NCBI GenBank assembly: GCA_020055645.1
Contig: CM034546.1
Coordinates: forward strand, 88,846,001-88,910,000
Length of the DNA stretch: 64,000 bases
Direction: 5' to 3'
Origin: Tomocerus qinae
Lineage: Eukaryota > Arthropoda > Collembola > Entomobryomorpha > Tomoceridae
The notes below the pieces were generated by a model. The model was not told where the DNA came from and did not search any database. It saw only the letters and a program-made list of their open reading frames with translations. Shown piece by piece: positions 34,725-49,700 of this stretch. The position numbers were made by a program, and so were the translations under genes. How positions within the stretch are numbered: the stretch's first letter is position 1; every line of letters begins with the position of its first letter.

Positions 34725-37700
34725 CGTCAGCTCTCGAATCAAATTCCTCAATCCAGTGTATCTCTTCAGCAGTCGGTACAGGTCGTTAATTAGTTGAGTG
34801 TTTTCTGCTTCGATCTGCGTCGATGTCATATCTAAAATGACACAGAGAATCATTAGGATTCTATTTATAGTCTTAATATGTACATGCAATAAAAGGAAAG
34901 TGTCAAGTTCGCTCGGATCTCCGTCCCCCTCCAATCTTTTACCTACTCTATCTTGTATCTCCTCTACACTGTTTATAGCGATATAGCACTCAAATAGTAA
35001 TTTCATTTTATTCTGTTCACTTTGGCATTAACTTTATTTTTGGTTGCATTTGTATGGTGTTAGTTAGCGAGGTTTTGGCTTTTCTCTTCACTGTCAACCT
35101 TCCACCGCAACCCAAAAACCTGTTTTTCTCTATTTTTGTACTGAACTACATCGTAAACAGAAGGGAGCGCGTGGAGAACCTAAATGAATTCCTGCGAATG
35201 AACTACTGAATTTCTCCTGACGGGTTTTTGGAATAATTATTGCTAGAAGAAACGTTACGAATAGTGTCGCTTATTTCCAAGAAACTACACGTAAAATGGA
35301 CTTTTGATATGTATTGAAAGCATGAGCAGGTATAGTTATTTAATTTCTGTATTGCGTCATCACATATGATTTTTGTCAAAGATGGAAATAAATCAAAGAC
35401 CTGGGAGTTTAATTGAAACTAGCTGGGTGGAATAATAGATTTCTGTGAAATTGATTGAAGCGAATCTGACTGTTAACAAGCAACAGCAAACCATCACGCA
35501 TGTTAATTATGAAGTTCTTCGAACACATACAATACAAAGCGTATGAACATCCGGCCCGACCCCGACCACAATATACAGAAGAACACATCCCTGTCTCTCA
35601 CTGTCGGCTCATACTAAGAACTGTAAAAACAGAAATGAAATATTGACAAGTGACAACTGCTAAAAGTTCTTTGTCGTTGCTGTTCGTCCTAAAAGTGCCT
35701 TGCATCACTCCAACTACCTTCCACAAATGGAAAGTTCATATATAATACCATTATAGATGTTCAAGTGTGGTACATAATGTGGTGGGATCACTGAAGGGTG
35801 GGGCCAACTGGTGGTTTGATTCTCCGCTGGCTCACTGCCTAATACCCAACGAAATACGAGTAAGCTAGTTTATGCAACAGAATTATTTTCTGATAGGCCA
35901 ATTCTAAATGGGATATTCATTTTTGACATCTTTTTATACATTCAGGGGGATAAGGTTGACTTCGTTCGCAAAGAAAAGTTTTGCTCTAAATAGGTTTTAC
36001 AAAAATATTGCAAAGGTGTGGAAACGATGACTTGCGCAAAACCAACTTTGTCTCCTAATTTTATTGTTAAGGTTCATACATTTATAATAATAGGTTTTTC
36101 ATTTGAATATTATTATTTAGCTTGGACAGTCACAGTTAACAGTTTGGCCAAATCAACTTAATACTCCTAAATCCAGATACATTTCATCATTCAAATAATT
36201 ATATATTAGGTAGTCTACATAATATTTAATTGTTGAAATACGCATTTACCCTCCAGCCGTTCTTTCTCCTCTCGAAGTCGCTCTTCATTCTCGGCCGGTT
36301 TTTCATTTGATTTGAGCTGAACTTTTTCGAGTGCGGAACAAGCCCTAAGTACATACGTGGAGACAGGTTCTGCTTTTTCTTGTTTGGGCAATTCGAGAAG
36401 GGCCCAATAATTCGTCTCTAAACGCACCACTTGCTGAAATAGACAAAAGAAATAATAGGTACAATCAGAAAAATGCAATTAGACAGTGCCTGTTTAATCC
36501 AGCTACTCCATTCCAAAATAGTATGATCATCTCGTAGGAGAGAGCATTGCGTAGAGTTCAGCATTAAAAGTACTGCTATTATGGTCGCTGGCCTTAGGAC
36601 AAAATATGCAAAAGTAGTAACTGAAATGTAGCTGATTGTATTGCAATGTATTCATTCTTTTGTGCGAATTCAGACATACTATTAAAATATACTCTGTTAC
36701 AGTTATAGTGTCAGATAAATGTAGACCTGTATACGTACATTCTTGCGAGTATTGTCATAATAATCAAGTTGCGGTACGTATGTCTCTCCCCTGTGGCTTA
36801 TGCTCTGCAACTCTTATCTTCTTTACTATCAAAGCTATGTATTCAATTATTCCAGACTACAAGAACTTCTAAATATATTCAGTTAGATAGGAGGATTCCC
36901 TATTCGGTATCATGGAATCGGGGACGGGCTGGGCTGAAAATAGTAAGACGTCTTTCATAAGCAGATCTAAAGACTAGGAACGTCGGGAAATTACTATCGA
37001 CATACTTATGAATTACTTATGCATAACATTGCTCAGTATAATGGCAGCTAACGGAATTGCTATATGTACGTTCACTCGAATTGGGAAATGCTTCAGGGAA
37101 AATGTAGAACATGTATTACTATAGAACAGTCACATTTATGCATTGAGTTAGTCAATCGAATTTGCTTTTATTAGTGCCTCTGCCTCCCCTACCGAAACTA
37201 AAGTGTCTAACTGTAATATTAACACAGACAGTCAAATAAGCACTGAAACCTCACCATTGCTAAAAGATGCCCAACACCATGTCCTAAATAACTTCCCTAT
37301 CAATATGGTAGGTGAGTATTATTTTTAGCTCGTCTAAGAAAGCGAGCTTATAGAACTATCCGTCCGTTTGTACGTCCGCCAACACTGTAACTTTCGAACG
37401 CATTCCTGAAATTGACCAAGCTTGTCAAAAACATTGCTACTAGACCTGTGACGAACCCTATTGATTTTGGTCCAATTCGGTCAATAGATTACTGTGGTAT
37501 CATTTTGTCTTCATTTTGATAGTCAAGTCCTTTCCATTTCCTCTATATTGTTAGGCTCGGACGGAAGTATAAAATATTTCATTCCACTTCTACTGAAATG
37601 GCAATTTTATAGTAAAGCAATTATATCTCTAAAGTAAATCAGTCTATTTTCAATTTTTTTGATATTCATTATTAGTAGATTTTGATTCTCTTTTGATACT

Positions 37701-40700
37701 TAAATTTAATAAATTTGGATTTTTTGTTGAATTCGATACTCAATTTTACTATTTTCTACCTAAGATGTGTACACGGTTCCCTTTACTCAGTCGAGCTTGC
37801 GGCTGGCTTTATTTTGTGTTCATAGTAATCCACTGTGTGAATGTAAGTTCATATTGATAATCATATCTTGCAAAACATGCGTGCACACTGTACACGGTAC
37901 ACTTTACTCAGGCGAGCTTTCTGTTAGGGCTTGCCGTTAGTTTTTATTTGCATTCAAAGATAATACCGATCCCATTTATATAGGTAATAGGTACCTCAAT
38001 TTAAAAGGGATTATTTATTATCAAATTACAGGCTCAAATTAATTTCACTAAAATGAAACGAATCTGCATTAATCACATTTAATGACACAACGTTGACAGC
38101 AATAAATTAACAAAAGTGCATGTGTTGAATTAACAAACAAATAGGAATATTCTTCATGGCCATATTCTTTCAAATTTCTTTAACAGAGACTGCATGGAGA
38201 TTAAATAAAATGATGCTGTAGCTAAATAATAGATTATTCCTTGGGTTTCTTGGCTTTAAGATCCAGCCATGCATTAAATTGTCAGGTAAAGGTCACAGGT
38301 CATCTAAAAACGTATATCGCGAGTGCACTGAAGATGTAACCAGTTTAGGGAAGTGCTATACTGTTTAGTTTCTACAAAGACTCCTCAGTTTCCTGTGTCT
38401 CATCGGTAGTTACGCGGAGTGATACTATAATTATTATCATCGTACACAGCCAGCAATAGAAGTCTAGTCTAGTACCTACCTATCTATTTACGTTGGAGAG
38501 AGTGAATCAGATAGTGCACTTTCTCTGGTTGAGGTAATGCAGGAAAGCTCCATTGGCGAAGTCTGGGTGTTTTATGTTGTGTCATATCAAGTTTTACAGT
38601 TAGTGTGCGGGAAAGACAAGACACGCATTCCACTACTATGTAGCCCCCTTCACCATCTATCTGCATAACATTATGTGTTCGATTTATAAGGAGTGAAACT
38701 ACTGTACACTCTGTCACATACGAATTCTTGAGAATTAGACTGGATCGAGGCGAGAGCGAGATGTCGAGAGAAAGTTCCTTTTCCGATGTCTCTTTCTCTC
38801 TATTTCCATTTATCGATTCCTCAGAAATTCCACTGTTCTCGCTTAAGATAAAATATTATTGCAACGTTTCAGATGAAAGCAACGAGGCTTATCTAAGCGT
38901 ACATCATGTCATCTTAAATGCCTTTAAAACTGTCTCCACTAAGTAACTCACCACCCTATGGCTACAGTCTATTCACACAACATTAACAGAATAAATATAA
39001 AACTGGAAAACTTTTAGACGTCGGTGAATGTTGATAGCACTTTGTAACTATTACAACAAATAATAATTTCTGTAGCAAATTAACTGTCGAATTTCTTAGC
39101 ATGATAAAAGTAGGAAACATTGTTTCAAGAGGATACAGCATTACATAACAGTTATTTGAACATTTCTCTGTAAAATGCGTTGAATAGGAGAGAAAAAGCA
39201 GAGGAGAGGAAACAAAACCACGTTCGCTCTAAAACAATATTAACCATTCATTTTCAATATCATTAGAGACCGTATAGAAGAATTTGTTAATCAAACACCT
39301 TCGAAGACATTCATCGATTTTGGAAATGATCTATAAGCTCAGCCATCCACAATAATTTCATGCTAAATAGAAGTAGTTATACTTGTTGCTGCAGTTTGAT
39401 GCTCCCAAAGCCAAAAATCATTTTTTTTCTTTTATGAATGTACGTGACAGTACATTTTTTCTTTTATTTTTGTGAACAGCAAAACGTTGTAACGTCTCGC
39501 TTAAGTGGCTGAAGAAATTCAAAGGGAATTCCGCATTAGTAGTTATTTTATTTAAAAGGAGCATCCCACCCGTACAAAATTTGGCGTGGGTATATAACGG
39601 GTAACTGCAACAGTACTGCGAAGTAGGGAAACTGAGACAAATGAGAATCTATCTAATGTGTATTTATCATTAGACACAAACAGAAGTGTTGGGCGAAGGA
39701 TATTAAGTAGTATTCCAGTGTTAGTTTTACATTACACGCCAGACTTGACAGAGTGACACGTATCTAGTATTTCATCTTAAGGTCCGTTGTAGTTGTAAGT
39801 CACGGCGTAAGTACGAGTCACGAGTGCGAAAAGCATGCCAAGAACAAATCTACTTAAGAATAATTAATTTGATGTTCCTTTTGAATTTAATAAAGCGTCT
39901 ACTTCATTGTAGTCTGTCACTCAGCTCTACACTCTAGTTTAATAACGTTAAATCGCTTTCCACTATTAATTACACAACGACAATGACTTACATAACAGTA
40001 AGCTAAGAAATTAACACTGTACATTTGACTTGTGGAGCTCAAGAAACGTTGGGTTTTCATGAGACTTTGTATACGTCACTGTTTGCATTGAAACTAGGGA
40101 TATATCAAGATATACTAGGATGTGCTAAGCTCATGTTTCAAATTCTTATCAAGCTGTCCAAAAAATAGTCCAATGAAACCAAATTACAGACATTATTCAA
40201 TGCACAAAACCTGTTTTTTAACGCCCTTTGATAGCTATCTAGTCCTGGTCCCTGGTTAGTATCAGTGTTCCATTTTAGCTGGCTAAAAATGATTTTGACC
40301 AGCCAGCCCGCTGAAGTGGCTGAAATTGCTGGCAAAATGGCCAAAAATTAACGATGATTTTCTCAGTTCGCATAGCCCCATTAGACTATTTTTGGCCTTT
40401 TGACCATTATAGCCACTGGCTAACAAAGAATTTCAACCAGCCGGCCGGCCACTTTAGCCAGCCATTTTAACCAACCAGCTGGCTGGTCACCGAACACTGG
40501 TTAGTATCACATGAAGTCAGATTTCGTAAGTATAACACAAAAGTGTTTCATGTCAAGTTAAGATGTTAAAACTGACTCGCACCGAACATAGATAACACAA
40601 CCCCCGTGGAAAATAAAAAGTTGGCATATTATTTAAAACCTGTCATATTTTTGAGGACTAATACTGGCGTTTTTTCCCCAAAAGTCCCTGCACTCTCCAA

Positions 40701-43700
40701 AATAAAAAAGTTTTTGGAGTAGTGGGTAAAATACATGGGAATTTAACAAACTCGTCTCGTTCTCTGTTGCATGAAAAGGTAAAAGAAACAGGACATGAGG
40801 ATGAATTTTTTGCTCTATTTTTTCAGGTCTTTTCAGTTATTTTTAAACCTTGTCCTTGCAAAGTCCAAAAAGTAGCAAACCATGGATGTAGAAGTGCATG
40901 TCCCTCAAAGTAAAATCCTACTACTTACGTACACTTCCTGCTGTTGCCTATGTAATATTTGGGTGAAGTATGAGTGAGGTAGTAGTTAGTAAGGTATTAT
41001 GCGATCACTTAGATTCATTCTCATGTCTCCTTTAGTTAGAGGTTGTAATCTTATAATATGACATGTAAATAATGGAAAGGACATTTTGCGTCGAAAACAG
41101 AAACAGTCGGAGTTTGTTTATGGTTGTCGACTTATAATATTGCATAGTGAATATTGGTCTATATTGTCAAGTGTTGTGTACACATCTACATGTCTGTAAT
41201 GTAAGTAAGATGCTATTGAACACGCCAGAGCGTTTACATTAAGTGGAAAACTAAGAAAGTGATTCAAGGAGTCTGTTTATGTACGTTTCTCTGCCCGGTT
41301 GAAATGTATATTTACTCTCCCCGTGTTTACATGCATTGTTGGGAATTGAAAATGAATGAAGGTGTTTGGTTGGTGTTCAGTCTGTTCTATTTGTTTTGAC
41401 TAGTAGATGATGCGGTGTGAAATTGTCAAATGTTTGGCAAACTTTAACACTCGTGTTGGAGAATTGATTGAGTTGCATTATGTCTCTTGTGGACAGATAT
41501 AATTCCGATAAGAAAGTGATGGGAGAGAAAAGCAAAGCAAGCAACAAGAGAAGTGTAAAGAAAGCTTTTTTGAAGGGAGTTTGTAGTCAGAGTAGGTATA
41601 TTATATAGGATCAGAATATTATGGTAAGAATAGACATGCACTGTGCAACAACTTTAATGTACCTGCGTGCCTACATGAAAGAAAGTTGTGTGTGAATAAT
41701 CCCATAGTTGAGGTCCCTTGGGGAAAACACTATGAGCCAGAACAGGACACGTATGCATGAAATAAATATAAGTTATATATATAGGGAATAAAGTTGTTCA
41801 CGCAGTCACTCGCTCACTCAACTTTCCAAATTGTCGTCTGCTGTGGACAGCCTTAACTTATTTCCACGGAAGGCGCCTTTTCCTATGAAATCTCATTCCA
41901 GGAATTTTATGTCGCGCCAACTGCAGTAAATGCAAGACATTTTTACACAAAGAAAGTTTGGGCACAAGACACAATAAGTATTAGTAAGTCAAAATATTAG
42001 TATGTCAAAGACGACTTTGTACTGCCACGACTACACTTGTTTTCACCCAACAGAAAAGACATAAAAATGTGTAAGAGCATGGAGCATTTATATTTTACTA
42101 CTTACAGCTATTAAGAGACACTACTACTGCTACACCAGGTAAACAAGTATGTCTACCTGACAACCTGGACTCCTGAAAGGAGAGAAATTATTTGTGTTTG
42201 TGGCCCAACAAAAAGGGTTGCATGTATTAATGGAAATAGATACTGACGTTTTAACAGCTTAACAGAATAGAGAAATGGGTCGAATGCTGGAGAGTTAGGA
42301 TAAGCGTCTGCTTTCCTTAACTCTGCCATTTTCTCCCATTGGAAGATGGACAATAACCTCCACTCATCTAACGTAAATCGGCCTTGGCTCCCAGATATTG
42401 ATTCTGTCTAAAACTTGACTTTTTGGAGAGTTACAAGCGTAGCAACATTGCCAGGTGGAGACAATACTGTCTCCTCCATTAACAAAAAGAGTATTTTATT
42501 TCAGAACAGCAGCAGTTTGTTCACAAAATATTATTCTACCTTACATTACACTTACCGGTTCCATTTTTATTCCTTATGAATACATTAGCATGCTATTTAA
42601 ATCATAGCTACACGTAGACGTAATCTTTAATTTCTTAATTGCATACGCTACTAAATATTTAAACTACTAAATGGTAAAGATAATTATGATCTAATAAAGG
42701 TTATATGTATTATTAACAGGCTAGTTTTATGCGGACACGCACATCGTCATTGATGGGTTCTTTTCCTGTTTGTAATGGACATGCAAGCTACAAGTGGATA
42801 TTGTAAGAGCGACTCTGTTGAACAGGTCATATAATGATTTTCCTGACATTAAAATTCATTCCCCTTTCATAAGACTCTGCAAGTTGAAGAGACCAGAAAA
42901 GAGTGTGAGTTGAACCCTTCAACGTTCTATAGAACGGCAGGAATCTAAAACTCCACTTCAGGTGCATAATAATGATTTGTTTTGTCAGCAGACACAGCTG
43001 CTTGCTTTCGATGGATGCAAGGCAGCCTAAAATAAATACCGACACCCGCGAGGGACAAACATTTCTGCAGCCGGTGATGATAAGCAGTACCATTTCATTT
43101 CATTTAACTTTGTTCATTGTTTAAGCACAGTTCCTACGCATCATATTGCCTAATTCAGGTTTTAACAGTTTGTGAATCATGAGCATTATTTCACGCATGT
43201 AGCAGTATAAGATTTAAGTGAGAATTACCAAGCAGATCTATTGATTTCTAAGGAAGACTGTTGCAAGGTGGATTTATTTTATACACATTATACACTAAAA
43301 TACGTGTCCGATTTTCTAATTTATAATAGTACTCCTTATGCTTGGCTGTAGTACAGACTTTTCTTATTCCTAAAGTTTATTCAATTTTCGAGGCACATCA
43401 TCGTCACATTTCAACTATTGGGATTCCTTCATTGACATTGACACAATAAATTGATCCAAGTAGTTTTTAGTGATGTAGTAGTGCACTTGAAAGGATGACA
43501 TGCTCCTCTTTGTGCTCACTGTTCCAACACAAACTATTTCAAAGACAATAATAGTATATTAGATTGGTTCACACGTATTTCAAAGTGCTCTATGTTGAAG
43601 TTCGTTCCTACGACTTTAAGCTGAATTTCTTATTCGCCAAAGGAAAGTTTGAAACAAGCTGTGCAAAACTACGACTTAGTTTGAATATTACTATAGGTAT

Positions 43701-46700
43701 ATAGAGTCAGATTTTTAGGCTCTTTCGATGTAAAACGTGACAAAGCTTGTTTTACGATACTATGCTCGTGCAAGTTGCAGCTAATGTTGGTAAATTCAGC
43801 AATAAAAACGGAGCACTATAAAAAATTAAGTGTGTACCATTATGATCATCAAACGTTTGAGGACATTTTTACTAAGCATGGTTGGAATGTGTAGTTAAGA
43901 GTTGTAATAGTTTAGGCAGTGAGTGTATTGAAATTTTATCTGAAAGTAAACACGAAGAGGAATTCTTTGTGCTTTTCTAGTAGACTACAAAATCGGTAAC
44001 TTCTGTCCCTAGTATTTGCAAGATAAAGTTGCGCAAGCGAGAAATCAACAAAATATACAATATCCAGAGAAAGTAGACGTGTATACAACAAAAAAGGAAG
44101 ACAAAATAAAACAAAACAGACGAGATGTGACGTAAGTAAACCTCTAAGTGCCAAGCTATAAGTATTAGATATAAAGTTACGTATTATTTATTGTAGGCTG
44201 TATAAATGAGAAATGTATGAAGACTGTAGTCAGGCAGGGGGCAGAGAAGAGATGAACGTAGAGGGAAGAGACTAGTACTAGTGAGTGAGTGAGTGAAGGT
44301 TAGACTTGCAGAACTGACTCACGGAGAATTTTGCATGATAGAAATGCTAATATTATTATTACATTGCGTTTGCTTCGATGGCTTTGCCTTGGGACTGTGT
44401 GTGTACAAAGCATAGACTGTGGTTTCCTACTAGTATATAGTACTCTCCAGTGGAATTCTGTATCGGAATACATTTTTCACTGTCTCCCTCACACACACTC
44501 ACAGACTCACTAACAACGCATATAGAGCAGAGAAAGATATGTAGCTCCCATCTAGGGAAATGCATGGAATGGGAGTATCATTATGTACTAGGGTTACTTA
44601 CTAGGCACTATGAGGAGCGTATGGAAACAGTGACAGTTGAGGTGAAGTCAAAGGAAATGCCCGGGACAAAATTACGTTTTGTGCCGTATATTGCCCGTAC
44701 TTAGAAGAGCGTTTATGTGTAATTACATTTATACAATAGTAGAGTTGTGTGTGTGGGGTAGGATATCAAATGAAACGGGATTAAATAGTCATCGCGTGTG
44801 AATGGATAATCATCTCTGAGCTACGACTCCTCGACTTTCTCTTGTCTATCCCCTAAATGCCCAGAATTATATGGATGAAAATATCCTCTCTCTTTCCACT
44901 CCACTCTTTTGGCAGAGAAAGAACAAAAAGCCCGTATGACAATGAGTATAATTCTTATAATGTTATGGATGTATATATATTTCTGTATAAGGTTGGTAAA
45001 TTCGATGTCAGTTGAGAGAAATCCTTCTGCAGCGAGCGTGGAAGTCTAAAACAATAAGTGAGATCCAACAGGCTTTGTTAGAGATCCTTATGACTACCTT
45101 TACTTTGCTTTATAGACTTAAGAATTCACATGACGTGACTTTTCTTTCCATCCTCTGCTTTCACTCTGCTATCTTTCCCTCTCCTCCTGTTTTTGTTTTG
45201 TTATCGTGTATCCCTTGTTAAGACAACACACATCTCGATCCCTTCCAACCCAAACAGGAAAAATGTGCATTGTTATTTTCAAAAGTCAATTTTGAGAAAA
45301 TATTCCCTTCAGTATGCAGGGAGCAGCTTAGACAAAGTCACTCCTTGCCTTAGTTTGGTATTCTGAAGACAGAGCCCGTGGTTTCCTTTGGTTTTCTCTA
45401 GTCTATTTAATTATGAGTCTGTTTTAGCTGGAGAGAAAGTGGGAGAAAGGAATTAGGAGAGAGATGATTTCCTTGGTTTGCCCACTATGATAAAGGACAG
45501 CAGCGGGTGCACGTATTAGGAGAGAGTATGAGTATATAGTAATTAGGTACCTACCACCACTCTACTTATATAAATATTATACGGTAGGATGACTATTATC
45601 TATTAGTATTAGTTACTCTTCTTGAAATTCTGCTGGGATGAGGAGGAAAGTCTGAAATTATATTATCTTCATTCTAGGGAATTAGCAATTTGCTTAAAAA
45701 CAGAGTGCGTTCTCTGTGCTTAGATAAAAGGAAGGAGTGCAAATAAATAGTGGAGAGAGATTCTTCCTTCCCGTTCTATTTGTGATGGGATCAAGGAGTT
45801 TAGACAGAGACTTGCGAGGATGCTGACGCCAAAGTGTCATTTTCTCAGACTATACGACAGATCTCGTCACACGACAGACACACTTTGGTGTGACTCGATG
45901 TCCTCACTCTCCTTGCACTCCCTCGGCTCACTTCAAAACCAGCGAGAAAACGAAGTTTCATGTGATGTGCATTGAGTCGACTTGATCTGATCTCGCGTGT
46001 CGTGCCAACCCATGTCAGTTGGCTCAAGTTTAGATCAGATCAGATAAGATCAGTCTGGCTTCCCTCGGCTCACTTCCGAATTAGTCAACAAAGCAGATGA
46101 AACGGAAAAGAAAACTCAGGGCTCTAATATGTTTGTAAACTTCATCCTCGGTTTTCATTTTATTTACACATACTAGGCCCTATTTCCTCAATTGCTAACA
46201 AATCCTACATTATAGTCTATTTTTCATTTCTCCAGATTTTACTAACAACAGTTCAATTCAAATTCCACCAAAAACCTATTTCACTACTCACTGTTGTAAG
46301 TACTAAAAAGACGTACAATATAGTCAAAGTACCTGGAGTAGATATTGAAGACTAAAATAAAAGCTATTTTAACTTTGAGACATGTTTGGAATAGTGCAAA
46401 GGTCATCGGAGGGAAGGGATGTTAATTTTCATAGTTTTAATAGTATTATTGTCCAGCTGAATGGATAGATGGAAAGAAGGGATTACGTAATAACCTTTAT
46501 AGTTTCTAAAGGATGTATTAAAGAACAGGAGTGAATTATTTATTAGCTTGCAGGCGGAGATTAATCGATAGCTAACATAAGTATTAGGTATAGTTAATTT
46601 GTTTGCTTCACAGAGTCTGCTTTTGGGCCTCTTAAGACACGTAGGTAGGCATTTGCGAGTCTCTGTATTTAATTTGATTCAAATAATAGTTTGCGAGTTG

Positions 46701-49700
46701 CTGGAGTATAGAAAGCATTTTGTCTAGAGGGATGGGCACATTCCTAAATGTAAAGAAGTGAGTGGGCGAATAAAGAGGAGCGAGAAAGTAGCTAATGAAA
46801 CTAACTAGCGAAAGAGGAAAAGTGAGAAATACTTTGATCATCGTTTTGAGAAGAGTATAGCGTCTTGGGAAGCGAACTTCTTTCGACTTTTCATATTCCG
46901 TGTGCAGAGTGACGAGGGCTTCACGGGCCGTTTCGTAATTCCTCTCCAGTCGACGTCGCGTTGATCTCAGTCGCAAATTTGTTCGCATTGCTTCCTCTTT
47001 CGTCTGTCCGCCTGTCAAATCAAATAATTTTAAGATTTCGAGCACTGCCCAGTTATACACACTTTATGTCACAGTGACCGCATTTTCGCCATCTAAAATA
47101 ATCCCTTCAATTTTTATGCACATTTCTCAATAATTCGAAACCAATGCCGTTTTCGTGTTGGCCTGAACTGAAAGCTACTTTTGAGTACTGCTATGTGAGT
47201 ACTTGCCAAATAAAACTCTAATAAGGAGGAAGGATAGATGTCGAGCTTTAGCTTCTGTAAACAGGTGGTTATCTCTTATTCTGTGAATACATTAACATTT
47301 TGTTGGTGTATTTTAATAATCTTTTTTATCTGTAGTTCATTTTATCCGCATAGCACATTTCATGGATTCCATTTCAAAATGTTGGTACCATTACCAAATA
47401 ATCATTATATAAATAGCTCTATCTTCTCCACCTCTCTCTTTCTCACCTCTTTCAGCGGCTTATTTTTCCTAAATATTTGGCGATTTTTCATAATCCCCAA
47501 AGTTCAATAAAAAGAAACACAGCTTGGGATGGTATGTAAAATGTAGGCATCTAATGTAATAATGTGCAAAGAAAGCAAATACTTTGAAGAACCTCATTAG
47601 TACTTATATCTTATATAGTCAGTTCAGTTAGCAGCTGCGTAGTTAATGTAGGTGGGAGTAATATGAACTGGAGTGGACATAAATTAAAAATGATACTGAC
47701 TCCCGACTGCCCTGAATATCCTACTTAATGTTCTCCTACATCTCCTGGCCATGTCATACTTACGTACTAAGACTACACGTCGGTCCCATTGCAATTCGAA
47801 AATTCAATAAAATTTTATCTCATTTGCCATTAGACTTGTCTTCTTGAGCAGCCCATCCGAAGTAGCGACTCGCAATTTGTAATGCATTCCATTGCATTTT
47901 TCAATATTAATGGAATTTTACATTCTGTTGAGGAAGGGTAATGGGAAGTAGTAATGGAAATTGAAATAAATGATGAAATCTACATAGATAGCACAACCGG
48001 GCTGCTTTCGTCTGCCTAAGTGTCGCATGGCATGAAATGGGAGCACACAAGAGCTTTTAAGTGCATACTGGACAACTACGACGCTAAGATAGAGTAAGTA
48101 CACGGCACAAGAGCTGGGAAACATAATAGTTGAGTGTCTACAAATAGAGCGGAGCAATATCCTTGCATTGCTGTACAAAAGATACAATAATAGTAACACT
48201 AAACGAAGAGAGTTTATAGCACAGTATATTTTAATTATTTACTTGTATTCGCTTTTCGCTACCTGAGTCAAAAGTTCTTTCCTGGCTAAGCGATGTTGAT
48301 ACTGCTAAATTTATTCTTCAACAGCTTCTACTACTCTTCTCTATAAAAATGCACCCCTCTCCCCGCTTCGAGGTAAAACAAAATGCGGCTAATAAATTAT
48401 TCTTCGTTCGTTCGTCATCGTTCTGCAAATATTATTTTGTAATCCGTGCATTTTTGAAGCAAAACGGCCATAGTCCTAAAAAATGGGGTAATACCATCCA
48501 GAGTTTCGCAGTCCCAATAATTATAAACTTTAGTAGCATTGCGTTATTTTAATTACTTAGGTTAGCGGAAATTCGGATGTAAGTAATTGAGTCACTGAGG
48601 CGTTTGGGTTGAAAAATCGATACCATTTACCTATAATTTACTAGAATATTGTGCTAAGATTCACCTGAGTCAGTTATTTTAAATATGTCAAATATTCCAA
48701 ATCATGCTGTAAGTCAAAACAAGTAAAGTATAAAACAAGCCATGTTTCATTAAATTGTCAGCACAAACCTCACAATTTAATATAATGAAAACTTTGAGGG
48801 GATTGACTTCTCCTTAGAATTACTAAATCTTTGGTATGCATTTCAGCCATAGAAATTTTGCTAACGAAAAAATGAAAACAAAATGCCGGGTAAGTGAGTA
48901 GGAGTAAGGAAGACTAGAGCAATATTAATTTCGTTTTAGTAAAAAAGATAGGGATGAAATGCAGTGGAAAGTTTTATTATATTTATCCGAGCGTTTACGG
49001 AAAGTATAGTAAAATGAGGCCAGAGAAGTCAAATTCATGCTCTAGGGTATTGCTAATGAATTATTACAGAGGAGCAGACGTTCGATTCCTTGATTCAATT
49101 AGCTTTGAAAGGAACACAAATCACATCCTACACAAAATTAAGACAACCTACATATTTAAACCTATTACAATCCCACTCAGCATTGTAAGGGTTGCAATAC
49201 AATTAAGGGATGATGTTAAACTTTGTAATCATACTTCTGTAAAATAAACAGAAACTATATAGCCTCCAGATAAAATTATTTTTGTATCTGTCCTGGCCTG
49301 AAACGTTTCGCTACGAAAAGTTTTAGTCTATAAATAAGAATTACGTAAGTAGAGACATTAACATTTTTAAAGCTGTCCATTCCAGTTCAGGACGATAAAA
49401 AGGAGACAAACTTTCCTTTCACATCACTAATGCACGTTCGATTATTTAAAGCAATTTGTGTCTATAAATGTGTACGAACTCTGTATTGGAAGTGAAAAGT
49501 TTTCCATGGCGAACTAGCATTATTATGAGTAGATAGACCGTTATGGACGGCAGTTTGAGAGTTCTTAATGTGCTATCTGTGAATGCATCCCTATACCAAA
49601 AGTGTACAGTGGATAGAAAATGAGGATTTGTAATAAAAGGTTAGAGACTCACTTGGGGCTCCTTCATCCCGCACATCTTGCACGATCCTTCGGACAGACT

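Larger units (their letters stand above)
36434..46832 (-). other. 10.4-kb intron 3 of the minus-strand gene
   Basis: Matching phase-0 ends (AAA|gtattt at 46832 and tctatttcag at 36434). No nested gene is seen on either strand. It contains a diverged direct repeat (37767-37955), a foldback element (40265-40496) and simple-sequence runs such as GTGAGTGAGTGAGTG near 44280. The donor could alternatively be GAA|gttcgc about 45 bp earlier in the transcript, also phase 0. Confidence 0.55.
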
